DNA of 64,000 bases from an uncultured Burkholderiales bacterium (GTDB taxonomy: Bacteria > Pseudomonadota > Gammaproteobacteria > Burkholderiales > Casimicrobiaceae): contig CALDYQ010000007.1 of the NCBI GenBank assembly GCA_937944385.1, positions 1-64,000 on the forward strand, in the 5' to 3' direction. Under the pieces are notes generated by a model. It saw only the letters and a list, made by a program, of their open reading frames with translations, had not been told where the DNA came from and did not search any database. The stretch's first letter is position 1. The number at the start of each line of letters is the position of its first letter. The translations under genes and the position numbers were made by a program. Positions 53,830 to 63,887 of this stretch are shown here, piece by piece.

Positions 53830-54438
53830 ATGTTCACCGGCATCATCACCGGCACCGGCCGGATCATCCGGCATGCCCCGCTTGGGGATGGCGTGCGCAT
53901 CACGATCGATTGCGGCGACTGGCCGATTGCAGATGTCGAAATCGGAGACTCGATCGCGCACAGCGGCTGCTGCCTGACCATCGTCGAGAAGGGCGAGCGG
54001 ACGCTCGCGAGTGACGTCTCTGCGCACACGCTCTCGGTGGTCACTGGGCTCGAGATCGGTGCGCTGGTCAATCTCGAAAAGGCCGCAACACTCGCCGACC
54101 GCCTGGGCGGGCATCTCGTTACCGGCCACGTGGACACGACCGGCCGTGTGACGCGCTGGGAGCCGATCGCCGAGAGCTGGCTGCTCGAAGTCGAGGTGCC
54201 GTCCGATTGGGCGCGGTTCATCGCTAGGAAAGGCTCGGTCACGGTCAACGGCGTGAGCCTCACCGTGAACGAGGTCGCGGACGTCCCCGAAGGTTGCCGC
54301 TTCCAGATCAACGTGATCCCACACACGTTTCACGCGACTAATTTCCGTGAACTGGCGGTGGATCAGCGCGTCAATTTTGAAGTCGACACGGTAGCGCGCT
54401 ACGTCGAGCGGATGCTCGCCCTCGGCGTGCGCGACTGA
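53830..54438 (+). CDS. ribE: Riboflavin synthase (alpha)
   Basis: MFTGIITGTGRIIRHAPLGDGVRI; duplicated lumazine-binding domains; GHVDTTGRV. Confidence 0.96.
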   Translation: MFTGIITGTGRIIRHAPLGDGVRITIDCGDWPIADVEIGDSIAHSGCCLTIVEKGERTLASDVSAHTLSVVTGLEIGALVNLEKAATLADRLGGHLVTGHVDTTGRVTRWEPIAESWLLEVEVPSDWARFIARKGSVTVNGVSLTVNEVADVPEGCRFQINVIPHTFHATNFRELAVDQRVNFEVDTVARYVERMLALGVRD

Positions 54439-54479
54439 TCCTTTAGACTCCAAATACAGATATTGTCTGAGGCGCGACC

Positions 54480-55661
54480 ATGGCCACCAAAGCGCAGTTC
54501 AATTGGGCCGATCCGCTGCTGCTCGACCAGCAACTGACGCAGGAGGAGCGCGCCGTCCGCGACGCGGCGCACGCCTATTGCCAGGACAAACTCGCCCCCC
54601 GCGTGACCGAGGCGTTCCGCAACGAGCACACGGATGTGGCGATCTTTCGCGAAATGGGCGAGCTCGGCCTGCTCGGGCCCACGATCCCCGAGCAGTACGG
54701 CGGCGCTGGGCTCAACTACGTGAGCTACGGCCTGATCGCGCGGGAAGTCGAGCGCGTGGATTCGGGCTATCGCTCGATGATGAGCGTGCAATCCTCGCTC
54801 GTCATGGTGCCCATCCACGAGTTCGGCACCGAGGCCCAGCGTAGGAAATACCTGCCCAAACTCGCCACGGGTGAGTGGATCGGCTGCTTTGGCCTGACCG
54901 AGCCCAACCACGGCTCCGATCCGGCCAGCATGGTCACGCGCGCGAAGAAGGTCGATGGCGGCTACCTGCTCAACGGCACAAAGATGTGGATCTCGAATTC
55001 ACCGTTTGCCGATGTCTTTGTCGTCTGGGCCAAGAACGACGAAGGAAGGATCCGCGGCTTCATTCTCGAAAAGGGCATGAAGGGCCTCTCGGCACCGGCC
55101 ATCAAGGGCAAGGTGGGCTTGCGCGCCTCCACGACCGGCGAGATCGTCATGGATGACGTCTTCGTGCCGGCCGAGAACGAGTTCCCCGAGATCGAAGGGC
55201 TGAAGGGCCCGTTCACCTGCCTCAACTCCGCGCGCTATGGCATCGCCTGGGGGGCGCTCGGCGCGGCCGAGGACTGTTGGTTCCGGGCGCGGCAGTATGT
55301 GCTCGACCGCAAGCAGTTTGGCCGACCGCTCGCGGCGAATCAATTGATCCAGAAGAAACTCGCTGACATGCAGACCGAAATCACCCTCGGGCTGCAGGGT
55401 TGCCTGCGCCTTGGGCGCATGAAGGACGAGGGCACCGCCGCCGTCGAGATCACCTCGATCATGAAGCGCAACAGCTGCGGCAAGGCGCTCGACATCGCCC
55501 GCATGGCGCGTGACATGATGGGCGGCAACGGCATCAGCGACGAATACGGTGTGGCCCGCCACCTCGTGAACCTCGAAGTGGTCAACACCTACGAAGGCAC
55601 GCACGACATCCACGCCCTCATCCTCGGCCGCGCACAGACGGGGATTTCGGCTTTCGCCTGA
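54480..55661 (+). CDS. Acyl-CoA dehydrogenase, glutaryl-CoA dehydrogenase type
   Basis: [87 protein letters not shown]. Confidence 0.92.
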   Translation: MATKAQFNWADPLLLDQQLTQEERAVRDAAHAYCQDKLAPRVTEAFRNEHTDVAIFREMGELGLLGPTIPEQYGGAGLNYVSYGLIAREVERVDSGYRSMMSVQSSLVMVPIHEFGTEAQRRKYLPKLATGEWIGCFGLTEPNHGSDPASMVTRAKKVDGGYLLNGTKMWISNSPFADVFVVWAKNDEGRIRGFILEKGMKGLSAPAIKGKVGLRASTTGEIVMDDVFVPAENEFPEIEGLKGPFTCLNSARYGIAWGALGAAEDCWFRARQYVLDRKQFGRPLAANQLIQKKLADMQTEITLGLQGCLRLGRMKDEGTAAVEITSIMKRNSCGKALDIARMARDMMGGNGISDEYGVARHLVNLEVVNTYEGTHDIHALILGRAQTGISAFA

Positions 55662-55776
55662 TGGTGGGCGAACCCAATCGTTTTCGCGCCTGACGGGCAA
55701 CCGAAGCCAGACCCTGGGGTACGGCCCTCGTCTCGGGTATCGTTGCGCGCTCGATCGACCACATGGAGAGAACATC

Positions 55777-56772
55777 GTGACACACGAAACATCACGTCGC
55801 GTCTGGGTGAGCACCGCGGTCGGGGTTTTGCTTGGGTCGCTCTGGCCGGGTCCGTCCGTCCACGCGCAAAGCGGCCCCTGGCCGAATCGTCCGGTCAAGA
55901 TCGTGGTGCCCGCGCCTGCCGGTTCGTCGCTCGACATCGTGGCCCGGTTGCTCGGCGACAAACTCAAGGACCGCTGGGGACAGCCGGTCGTGGTGGAGCC
56001 CAAGCCGGGCGCAGGCGGCATGCTGGGCGTGGATCAGGCCGCCAAGGCCACGGACGGACACACGCTCGTACTCGGTTTTCCGGGGCCGACGGCCTATGCG
56101 CCGTTCCTCTACAAAAAAATGCCCTATGACCCGGTCCGTGATCTCGTGCCGATCGTGGTCACGACCACGCAGCCCAACGTGCTTGCGGTAAACGCCAACC
56201 TGCCGGTGAAGAACGTTCAGGAGCTGATCGCCTGGGCCAAGGCGAATCCCGGCAAGCTCTCCTACGCGAGCGTGGGCAATGGCTCGTCCTCGCACCTGTC
56301 GATGGAGTTGCTCAAAAGCGAAGCGGGCTTCGAGGCACAGCATGTGCCGTTCAACGGCGCGCCGCCTGCGGCCCTGTCCACCGCAAATGGCGACACGCAG
56401 GTGCTGTTTGCCGTGGCCTCGGGTATCGCCCCCCATGTGCAGGCGGGGCGGATCCGGCAGATCGCGGTGACGAGCCTCAACCGGTTCGATTCCCTCAAGG
56501 AGCTGCCGACGATCAACGAGTCGGGCGTCAAGGGCTTTGAGGCGATTGCTTGGAACGGGCTCTTCGGCCCGGTGTCGTTGCCCGAGGACGTGGTCGCCAG
56601 GATCAACGCTGACGTGAACGCCGTGCTCGCGATGGAGGAAGTGAAGCAGCGCCTCACCGGCGCCGGCATGGCCCCAGGCGGTGGCACCCAGGCGGCATTC
56701 AAGGCGATGATCGAGGCCGACATGAAGAAGTGGGGCGGCATCATCCGCAAGCTGGGCGTTCAACTCGACTGA
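55777..56772 (+). CDS. Bug/TctC-family tripartite tricarboxylate transporter substrate-binding protein
   Basis: WPNRPVKIVVPAPAGSSLDIVARLLGDKLKDRWGQPVVVEPKPGAGGMLGVDQAAKA; signal peptide. Confidence 0.93.
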   Translation: MTHETSRRVWVSTAVGVLLGSLWPGPSVHAQSGPWPNRPVKIVVPAPAGSSLDIVARLLGDKLKDRWGQPVVVEPKPGAGGMLGVDQAAKATDGHTLVLGFPGPTAYAPFLYKKMPYDPVRDLVPIVVTTTQPNVLAVNANLPVKNVQELIAWAKANPGKLSYASVGNGSSSHLSMELLKSEAGFEAQHVPFNGAPPAALSTANGDTQVLFAVASGIAPHVQAGRIRQIAVTSLNRFDSLKELPTINESGVKGFEAIAWNGLFGPVSLPEDVVARINADVNAVLAMEEVKQRLTGAGMAPGGGTQAAFKAMIEADMKKWGGIIRKLGVQLD

Positions 56773-56788
56773 ACGACATCTGCGCCGC

Positions 56789-57448
56789 GTGAAACTGTAT
56801 AACTACTTTCGCTCTTCGGCCGCCTACCGGGTGCGGATCGCGCTCAATCTCAAGGGACTGACCTGGGAGCATGTGGGCGTGCATCTGCTCCGGGGCGAGC
56901 AGCGCGCCGCGTCCTACCGCGGCGTGAATCCGGCCGGACTCGTGCCGGCGCTCGAGACGGACTCGGGCGAACTCATCACGCAGTCGCTCGCGATCATGGA
57001 ATGGCTCGACGAGACCTATCCTGAGCGCGCGCCGCTCCTGCCCGGGGATGCGCTCGCCCGGGCGAGGATTCGCGCCTTCGCACTCACGATTGCTTGCGAC
57101 ATTCACCCACTCAACAACCTGCGCGTCATGCAGTACCTCGAGCATGAGCTCGGTGCAGATGAGGCGGCGCGGGCTGCGTGGACACGGCACTGGATCGCGC
57201 TCGGATTCTCGGCCTGTGAAGCCATGCTCGAAGCCGAGGTCCGCGCAGGGCGTAGCGGGCGATTCGCTTTCGGCGATGCGCCAACGCTCGCCGATTGCGT
57301 GCTCGTGCCGCAGTGCTTCAATGCCCGACGGTTCGATCTGGACATGACCCCGTATCCGCGCCTCGCCGCAGCCGAGGCGGCGTGTCTCGAACTCGAGGCG
57401 TTTCAGGCGGCGCACCCGATGCGGCAACCAGACGCACCGCCAACATGA
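56789..57448 (+). CDS. maiA: Maleylacetoacetate isomerase (zeta-class GST)
   Basis: [40 protein letters not shown] start. Confidence 0.92.
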   Translation: MKLYNYFRSSAAYRVRIALNLKGLTWEHVGVHLLRGEQRAASYRGVNPAGLVPALETDSGELITQSLAIMEWLDETYPERAPLLPGDALARARIRAFALTIACDIHPLNNLRVMQYLEHELGADEAARAAWTRHWIALGFSACEAMLEAEVRAGRSGRFAFGDAPTLADCVLVPQCFNARRFDLDMTPYPRLAAAEAACLELEAFQAAHPMRQPDAPPT

Positions 57449-57867
57449 CTTCGGCCGGGATGGAACAGACAGCCGCCGCGGCGCTCCTCGATGCGATCCG
57501 CTTCGACGCTGCGGGCCTTGTCCCGGCAATCGCTCAGGATGCAGCGACGGGCGAGGTGCTGATGCTGGCCTGGATGGACCGCGCAGCGGTCGAGCGCACG
57601 CTCGAGACGGGCAAGGCCTGCTACTGGAGCCGCTCGCGTCAGCGGTCGTGGATGAAGGGTGAGAGTTCCGGGCACCTGCAGATCGTGCGCTCGATCCATC
57701 TCGACTGCGACGGCGATGCACTTCTGCTCAAGGTCGATCAGTTGGGCGGCATCGCCTGTCATACCGGGCGGCGACGCTGCTTCTTCCGGCGTGCCGAGGG
57801 CGGCGGTTGGGTGGTCGAGCTCAAGCCCATCAAGACGGAGGCAGAGATCTATGGCAGCGGTTCCTGA
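57445..57867 (+). CDS. hisI: Phosphoribosyl-AMP cyclohydrolase
   Basis: [72 protein letters not shown]. Confidence 0.96.
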   Translation: MTSAGMEQTAAAALLDAIRFDAAGLVPAIAQDAATGEVLMLAWMDRAAVERTLETGKACYWSRSRQRSWMKGESSGHLQIVRSIHLDCDGDALLLKVDQLGGIACHTGRRRCFFRRAEGGGWVVELKPIKTEAEIYGSGS

Positions 57868-58210
57868 GCCAGGCGAGGCGACGCTCGACATCCTCGATCG
57901 CCTGTCGCGCGTGATCGCCGAGCGGCGCGGGGCCGACCCGCAGACGAGCTATGTCGCCAGGCTCGCCTCGCGCGGCGAGGATGCGGCGCTCAAGAAGGTG
58001 GGCGAGGAGGCAGCCGAATTCATCATGGCCGCGAAGGACGCCGCGCGCGGCAGCGACGCGGCGCGTCTCGTGGCCGAAGCGGCCGATCTGTGGTTTCACA
58101 CGCTCGTTGCCCTGTCGGCCCACGGGCTGGGTGCCGCCGACGTGGCGCGCGAGCTCGCCCGGCGCGAGGGCGTTTCGGGTATCACGGAGAAGGCTGCCCG
58201 TTCACAATGA
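57851..58210 (+). CDS. hisE: Phosphoribosyl-ATP diphosphatase
   Basis: [52 protein letters not shown]. Confidence 0.95.
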   Translation: MAAVPEPGEATLDILDRLSRVIAERRGADPQTSYVARLASRGEDAALKKVGEEAAEFIMAAKDAARGSDAARLVAEAADLWFHTLVALSAHGLGAADVARELARREGVSGITEKAARSQ

Positions 58211-58232
58211 TCGACGATTCCTGGAGCATCAG

Positions 58233-58592
58233 ATGGCAAGCGATCCCGACTGCATCTTCTGCAAGATCGTGCGCGGCGAAGTCCCGTCGCGCAAGGTTTA
58301 CGAGGACGGTGACGTCCTCGCGTTTCACGATATCCATCCGGTAGCACCAGTACATGTGCTGGTGATTCCCAAAAAGCACATCCCGAAGCTCTCCGATGCG
58401 TCCGAGGCGGACCAGATGGTGCTCGGTAAAATGATGCTTGTGGCAACCAAGGTGGCGAACGATCTCGGCTCGACCGACGGCTTTCGCACCATCATCAACG
58501 TCGGACGGGTCGGACGACAGGACGTCTTTCACCTTCACATGCATGTGCTGGGCGGCCCGAATCCACTGGGCCGGATGATCCAGCCCGAATGA
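58233..58592 (+). CDS. HIT family (HinT-like) protein
   Basis: CIFCKIVRGEVPSRKVYEDGDVLAFHDIHPVAPVHVLVIPKKHI ... HLHMHVLGG. Confidence 0.96.
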   Translation: MASDPDCIFCKIVRGEVPSRKVYEDGDVLAFHDIHPVAPVHVLVIPKKHIPKLSDASEADQMVLGKMMLVATKVANDLGSTDGFRTIINVGRVGRQDVFHLHMHVLGGPNPLGRMIQPE

Positions 58593-58631
58593 ACCGATTC
58601 TGACCCCGAACAGATATCTGGAGAGCGTGAC

Positions 58632-58856
58632 ATGGGTACCTTTTCGATCTGGCACTGGCTGATCGTGCTGTTGGTGGTGGTGCTGATCTTCGGCACCAAG
58701 AAACTGCGCAACATCGGCAAGGACCTGGGCGGCGCCGTCAAGGACTTCAAGGAAGGCATCAAGGGGGGTGAAGATGCTGCGAAGGGCGATTCCGCGCCAG
58801 CGCAGGTCGCAGCCCCGAATGTGATCGAGGGCGAGGCGCGCAAGGACAAGGTCTGA
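58632..58856 (+). CDS. tatA: Twin-arginine translocase subunit TatA
   Basis: [42 protein letters not shown]. Confidence 0.96.
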   Translation: MGTFSIWHWLIVLLVVVLIFGTKKLRNIGKDLGGAVKDFKEGIKGGEDAAKGDSAPAQVAAPNVIEGEARKDKV

Positions 58857-58922
58857 CGCCCGACCGTGGTCGGTGGTCGCCCCTCGTAATTGCCGCTCGA
58901 CGACGCTGCCGGCGTCAACCGC

Positions 58923-59519
58923 ATGTTCGATTTTTCCTTTGGTGAACTGGCCCTCGTTGCCGTTGTGGCGCTGGTCGTGCTCGGCCCCGAGAAGCTGCCG
59001 CGCGTAGCACGTACGGCGGGCCATTTGCTGGGCCGCGCGAGAACCTACGCCAATCAGGTCAAGTCCGACATCGACCGCGAGATGCATCTCGACGAGCTAC
59101 GAAAGCTTCAGCAGGAAGCGCAGGACGCAGCTCGGAGCTTCGAGACGTCGGTCAACCAGTTTGGACAAACGGTCGAGTCAGAGGCGGCAAAGCTCGAGCA
59201 AGCGGTAACTGATGGCTCGGGTACGTCCAATGGTTTGGATGACCCGCTGGCCACCTCACTTGCCGAGCAGGCACAGGCCGCCAATGACGGGCGGAACAAG
59301 CGCGACGACTTACGGCCACGTCTCGATTCGCCGCTCGCACCCGCCTGGCAGCTCGCGCCCCTCACGCCCTCCGGTGAGGGGCCGGACATCGTCATTGGCA
59401 CCAGTGCGCGCTCGTCGTCGCCCTTGGCTGAGGCCTGGCCTTCGCCGCTGCGTGCCGACCGCACGCGCGCCACGTCGTCGTCAGGCTCGGCAGCGCCTGT
59501 GGAATCCGCCCCACGCTGA
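58923..59519 (+). CDS. tatB: Twin-arginine translocase subunit TatB
   Basis: MFDFSFGELALVAVVALVVLGPEKLPRVARTAGHLLGRARTY. Confidence 0.95.
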   Translation: MFDFSFGELALVAVVALVVLGPEKLPRVARTAGHLLGRARTYANQVKSDIDREMHLDELRKLQQEAQDAARSFETSVNQFGQTVESEAAKLEQAVTDGSGTSNGLDDPLATSLAEQAQAANDGRNKRDDLRPRLDSPLAPAWQLAPLTPSGEGPDIVIGTSARSSSPLAEAWPSPLRADRTRATSSSGSAAPVESAPR

Positions 59520-59542
59520 GCGTCCATCCAGAACCCCGCGCC

Positions 59543-60301
59543 ATGTCTGACAGCCCGGAAACGCTCAAGGAAGAGTCCTTCGTCTCGCATCTGGTCGAGC
59601 TGCGCGACCGGCTGATCCGTGCCATCGGCTCGGTGCTCGTGGTGCTGATCGTCCTGCTGATCTACCCAGGGCAAAAGGCGATTTACGCATTCGTCGCGGC
59701 GCCTCTCATGAAGGCGCTGCCGGCGGGCGGGTCCATGATCGCCACCGACGTGATCGGCGTGTTTTTCATCCCGCTGAAGGTCACGCTGCTGGTCAGCTTC
59801 CTGCTCGCCCTGCCCGTCGTGCTCTACCAACTGTGGGCGTTCGTCGCCCCCGGCCTCTACAAGCACGAGCGGCAACTGGCGATGCCGCTGATCATTTCGT
59901 CCACCGTGCTGTTCTTCGTCGGGATGGCGTTTGCCTATTTCGTGGTCTTTCCGTTCCTGTTTCCGGTGCTGTTCGGTCACACGCCGGAAGGGGTCACGGT
60001 GGCGACGGACATCGAGAAATACTGGAGCTTCGCGCTGACGATGTTTCTCGCCTTTGGCGTGACATTCGAGACGCCAGTGGTGCTCGCGGTACTCGTCCGC
60101 GCAGGCATCGTGAGCGTGGAGCAGCTCAAGCATTTCCGGAGCTACTTCATCGTGGGCGCTTTCGTCATCGCCGCGATCGTGACGCCGCCGGATGTGCTAT
60201 CGCAGCTCTTCCTTGCGGTGCCGCTCGTGATCCTCTACGAGGCCGGCATCTGGATCTGCAAACTGATCAAGCCGAAGAAGCACCCGGAAGAGATCGCGTG
60301 A
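59543..60301 (+). CDS. tatC: Twin-arginine translocase subunit TatC
   Basis: ESFVSHLVELRDRLIRAI; YQLWAFVAPGLYKHER; GVTFETPVVLAVLVRAGIVSVEQLKHFRSYFIVGAFVIAAIVTPPDVLSQ. Confidence 0.97.
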   Translation: MSDSPETLKEESFVSHLVELRDRLIRAIGSVLVVLIVLLIYPGQKAIYAFVAAPLMKALPAGGSMIATDVIGVFFIPLKVTLLVSFLLALPVVLYQLWAFVAPGLYKHERQLAMPLIISSTVLFFVGMAFAYFVVFPFLFPVLFGHTPEGVTVATDIEKYWSFALTMFLAFGVTFETPVVLAVLVRAGIVSVEQLKHFRSYFIVGAFVIAAIVTPPDVLSQLFLAVPLVILYEAGIWICKLIKPKKHPEEIA

Positions 60302-60343
60302 CGGTCGGCACGGTCGTCGCTGATCTGCGTTTTCTTTGAACGT

Positions 60344-61531
60344 TCAGTTGCGCCGCAGGCGCGGACGCGTCCCGAGGGTCACTTCGACCTCGCGTTCCGC
60401 GCCGTCCCGAAGCACCTTGATGGCAATCGTGCTGCCCGGTGGCGTCATGGCGATGGCGTTGGTCGCCTCAATCCGGTCTTCCACCGGCTTACCATTGACT
60501 GCGATGATGATGTCGCCCGGGCGAAGTCCAGCCCGTGCGCCGGGCCCGTCGCTGACCACCGCCTCGATGACGGCGCCCCGTTCGCTGCGCTGACTGGACG
60601 AATTTGACGTGCCCTGTGCAGGGAGCGAACCCAGCGTCACACCGAGATAGCCGCGTTGTACGCGTCCGTTGGCGATCAGTTGTTCCATCACCGGCAGCGC
60701 CACGCTGGTCGGGATGGCGAAACCGATACCGGAGAAGTCGCCGGTTCGGGTAAAGATGCTCGTGTTGATGCCGACGAGGTGGCCCGCGAGATTGACCAGT
60801 GCGCCGCCCGAGTTGCCCTGGTTGATGGCGGCATCGGTCTGGATGAAGCTTTCGAAGGGATTGCCGTCACCGATCTGCGTGCGGCCGGTCGCGCTGACGA
60901 TGCCCATCGTCACCGTATGCCCGAAGACGCCGAATGGGTTGCCGATGGCAAGCACCACATCGCCCTGGCGAAGGGCGTTGGAATCGGCAAAGACGATTGC
61001 AGGCAGGGGCCCGTCAGTGTCGACCTTGATGACGGCCAAATCTGTCTCCGGGTCCGTGCCGATCAGCCGTGCGGGCAGGGTGCGCTTGTCGGAGAGCTCG
61101 ACTTGGATGCGCTGTGCACCATCCACTACATGATTGTTGGTGAGGATGTAGCCGTCCGCACGGACGATGACGCCCGAACCTTCACCGATCATCGGCTGGC
61201 CGCCGCCGTCACGCGGACGGCCGAAGAATCGCTCGAAGGCTGGATCGTCCATCAGCGGATGCCGGAAGCGCCGACGCTCGGTGCTGATCGCCACCTTGAC
61301 GACCGCCGGCAGCGCCGTGGACGCCGCAGAGGCGAAGCTGATCGCACCCGATTCGGCCGGCTTGGCAGCCAACGCCGCGGGCGGCGTGGTGGCTACGGTG
61401 ATCGGCGGCGGCGCCGTCCCTGGCGCGGATGAGCGGGTCAGCCATTCGGGTCGCAGGGTGCTGATGGTGAACAACGCGGCCACGCAGACCGTGCAGATCT
61501 GCGCAAAGAGCAGCCATAATCGATGGAACAT
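60344..61531 (-). CDS. DegS/HtrA-type serine protease with PDZ domain
   Basis: GSGVIVRADGYILTNNHVVDGAQRI; QTDAAINQGNSGGALVNLAGHLVGINTSIF; N-terminal anchor; convergent with tatC. Confidence 0.94.
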   Translation of the reverse strand: MFHRLWLLFAQICTVCVAALFTISTLRPEWLTRSSAPGTAPPPITVATTPPAALAAKPAESGAISFASAASTALPAVVKVAISTERRRFRHPLMDDPAFERFFGRPRDGGGQPMIGEGSGVIVRADGYILTNNHVVDGAQRIQVELSDKRTLPARLIGTDPETDLAVIKVDTDGPLPAIVFADSNALRQGDVVLAIGNPFGVFGHTVTMGIVSATGRTQIGDGNPFESFIQTDAAINQGNSGGALVNLAGHLVGINTSIFTRTGDFSGIGFAIPTSVALPVMEQLIANGRVQRGYLGVTLGSLPAQGTSNSSSQRSERGAVIEAVVSDGPGARAGLRPGDIIIAVNGKPVEDRIEATNAIAMTPPGSTIAIKVLRDGAEREVEVTLGTRPRLRRN

Positions 61532-61636
61532 TTAATCGAGCGCGGTCGGCGGAAGCAATTGAGCGTGCCTTTCAGCTGCTTGTCAGCGTACGGATCGGCG
61601 TAACCGGGCGGCGTTTGCCGCACCGCAAAAGATTGT

Positions 61637-62446
61637 ATGCGTGCCAACGACATGAATGAGTCGGACGCCGTGCGCACCCTTGCTGTGCGGGCGATGGACC
61701 GGAACGCGCTGGTTAGTCATCTCGACACTTATCTCGACGTCGGTCGCTTCAAGGACGCATCCTTCAACGGGCTTCAGGTGGAAGGGCGCCCGCTCGTCTC
61801 CCGCATCGTCGTCGGCGTCACGGCCAACCTGGCGCTCATCGAAGCCGCGGTTGCAGCCGACGCGCAGATGGTGATCGCGCATCATGGCCTGTTCTGGAAG
61901 GGCGATGATCCCCGCGTGGTTGGGTTCAAGCGGGCCCGCTTGGCTTGCGTTCTCGCCTCCGGGCTTAACGTTGTCGCCTACCACTTGCCACTCGATGTCC
62001 ATCCGCAGTTGGGTAATAACGCGGAACTGGCGCGTCGGCTTCAATTGAAGCAGACAGGGACCGTCGGCGAATATGGGCTGGTGAGCCTCGGGCGTCTCGG
62101 CGAAGGAGCCGTCGTCGCGACGCGAACCCTGGCTGCCTTCGTGGCGCGCAAGTTCGGTTCCCGGGTGGCGCTCCACGCGGAGAGCGCGCGGCCGATCCGG
62201 ACGATCGCGTGGTGTACGGGGGCAGGGGGTGCACTCTTGCATGACGCAATAGCAGCCGGTGCGGACGCTTTCATTACAGGTGAAGTCGCAGAACATCACG
62301 TGCATGTAGCCCGGGAGTCGGGGGTTGCACTGATCACCGCCGGGCATCATGCGACCGAGCGTGGCGGTGTCATCGCGCTGGCCGCCTACGTGACCCGACA
62401 GTTCGGCATCGAGGCTCAGTTTGTCGAGGTGCCGTCGCCCCTCTGA
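61637..62446 (+). CDS. Nif3-like dinuclear metal center hexameric protein
   Basis: GLQVEGRPLVSRIVVGVTANLALIEAAVAADAQMVIAHHGLFWKGDDPRVVG; ITGEVAEHHVHVARESGVALITAGHHATERGGV. Confidence 0.94.
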   Translation: MRANDMNESDAVRTLAVRAMDRNALVSHLDTYLDVGRFKDASFNGLQVEGRPLVSRIVVGVTANLALIEAAVAADAQMVIAHHGLFWKGDDPRVVGFKRARLACVLASGLNVVAYHLPLDVHPQLGNNAELARRLQLKQTGTVGEYGLVSLGRLGEGAVVATRTLAAFVARKFGSRVALHAESARPIRTIAWCTGAGGALLHDAIAAGADAFITGEVAEHHVHVARESGVALITAGHHATERGGVIALAAYVTRQFGIEAQFVEVPSPL

Positions 62447-63882
62447 TCGAGGGCGCCATCCGCAGCCGGGGAGGAAGGGGCATGGCGATGGCGGTGTGTG
62501 CCGAGCGGCAGCTCGACGCAGGCCAGCGCAACCAGCGCAGTGAAGACGAACGCGACGCCCGGAATTCGGGTTGGAAAGTCGAGCCAGGCATGAAGGGCGA
62601 GCGCGAGCGCTCCGAGCAACGCGGCATGGCCACGACCGAGAGTGTCGAGGCTCCGCCATGCTCGACGAGCCAGACTCCAGGTGGCGAGCGCGGCCGCCGA
62701 GAGGAAAAGGAGTCCACCCGCGCCGAGCTCGAACAGAATCTGGACATATTCGTTGTGTGCGTGTTCGACGAAGCCCTGAAGTTGCACGGGCTGGAAGTGT
62801 GGAAAGACCGCGCCGAAACTGCCCAGTCCGCTGCCGAGCGGGAACAGGGCGAGCGCGCCACGCCAACCGGCTTCGGTCATCTTCGCCCGCGCCGACAGGC
62901 TCTGCACGGCCGCTGGGTCGCCGACCGCGCGAACTAGAAAGTCGGACGAGATGAGCAGCGCGATGCCCGCCACGGCCCCCACAGCGCCGATGATCATGAG
63001 ACGTCGGCGATGCGACGCACGTCGCCGGGTGGAGGCCACATGCGCCGCGGCCGTCAGGCACAGCACGACCAGTGTGGCCGCATAGGCTGCGCGCGACATG
63101 CTGAGGATGATTCCGGCCGCAAGTAGACCGCTTACGCTCACCCAGAGCGCGAGGCGCAACGGCTTGTGGTCTGACGCATCACGCCGCACCCGCATTGCCG
63201 TGTCGAAGAGCGCGAACACTGCAATGGGAAACAGCATCGCGAGAAGCGATGCGAAGTGGTTCTTGTTGACAAAGGTGCCCGACGCGCGGACGTGTCCTGC
63301 GAACTCCGGTGTGACCATCGAGGCTCCGCCGAGAGCGATCTGGGCTACACCGAGAAGCACCTGAAAGACGCCGAGCGCGAGGAGAAAGCCAACGAGAGCC
63401 GTGCGTTGCAGTGGGTCGGAAATGAGAACGGCGACAAAGACGCTCGTGGCGCTCCCGACCAGGAGCAACGCGCGCAATGTGGCTGACGGTGACATCGTGA
63501 TGGGCAGTACATCCAGCCCGATCGAAGCATCTCGAAGGGATGTGGCGATCTCGGCAAACGTGCTCCGTCCAGGCAGTACCTGCCAAGTCTCAATTGGCAG
63601 CGGCACGAGAGTGAGGGCGCCGACGCCTGCAAGTACAGCAAGCGCCGTCAGCGACCAACGTACCGCTGGCGTGCGGATGGAAGTTGGTGGCCCCGCGACG
63701 ACGATAAAGCCCGCAACGGCGAGAAAGGTGGGTAAGGCCAACCATCCTGCGAGCAACATGGCCGCATCGACATTGCCGCCCCGCTCGAGAATGATACCGA
63801 GCTGAGCCAGCGCGCCGATCCATGCGAGCCACGAACAAAAAAATGCGGCACGCGAAGGTGCCGCAGAGCGGGCTAGAGACAA
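62416..63882 (-). CDS. O-antigen ligase / Wzy-family multi-TM protein
   Basis: FVNKNHFASLLAMLFPIAVFALFD; GVGALTLVPLPIETWQVLPGRS; GLGSFGAVFPHFQPVQLQGFVEHAHNEYVQILFELGAGGLLFL. Confidence 0.85.
   Translation of the reverse strand: MSLARSAAPSRAAFFCSWLAWIGALAQLGIILERGGNVDAAMLLAGWLALPTFLAVAGFIVVAGPPTSIRTPAVRWSLTALAVLAGVGALTLVPLPIETWQVLPGRSTFAEIATSLRDASIGLDVLPITMSPSATLRALLLVGSATSVFVAVLISDPLQRTALVGFLLALGVFQVLLGVAQIALGGASMVTPEFAGHVRASGTFVNKNHFASLLAMLFPIAVFALFDTAMRVRRDASDHKPLRLALWVSVSGLLAAGIILSMSRAAYAATLVVLCLTAAAHVASTRRRASHRRRLMIIGAVGAVAGIALLISSDFLVRAVGDPAAVQSLSARAKMTEAGWRGALALFPLGSGLGSFGAVFPHFQPVQLQGFVEHAHNEYVQILFELGAGGLLFLSAAALATWSLARRAWRSLDTLGRGHAALLGALALALHAWLDFPTRIPGVAFVFTALVALACVELPLGTHRHRHAPSSPAADGALDQRGDGTSTN
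63828..63863 (-). terminator. Terminator-like hairpin at the 5' end of the predicted O-antigen-ligase ORF
   Basis: Minus strand GCGGCAC-CTTCGC-GTGCCGC followed by ATTTTTTTG. Confidence 0.6.
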
Positions 63883-63887
63883 TGAAA

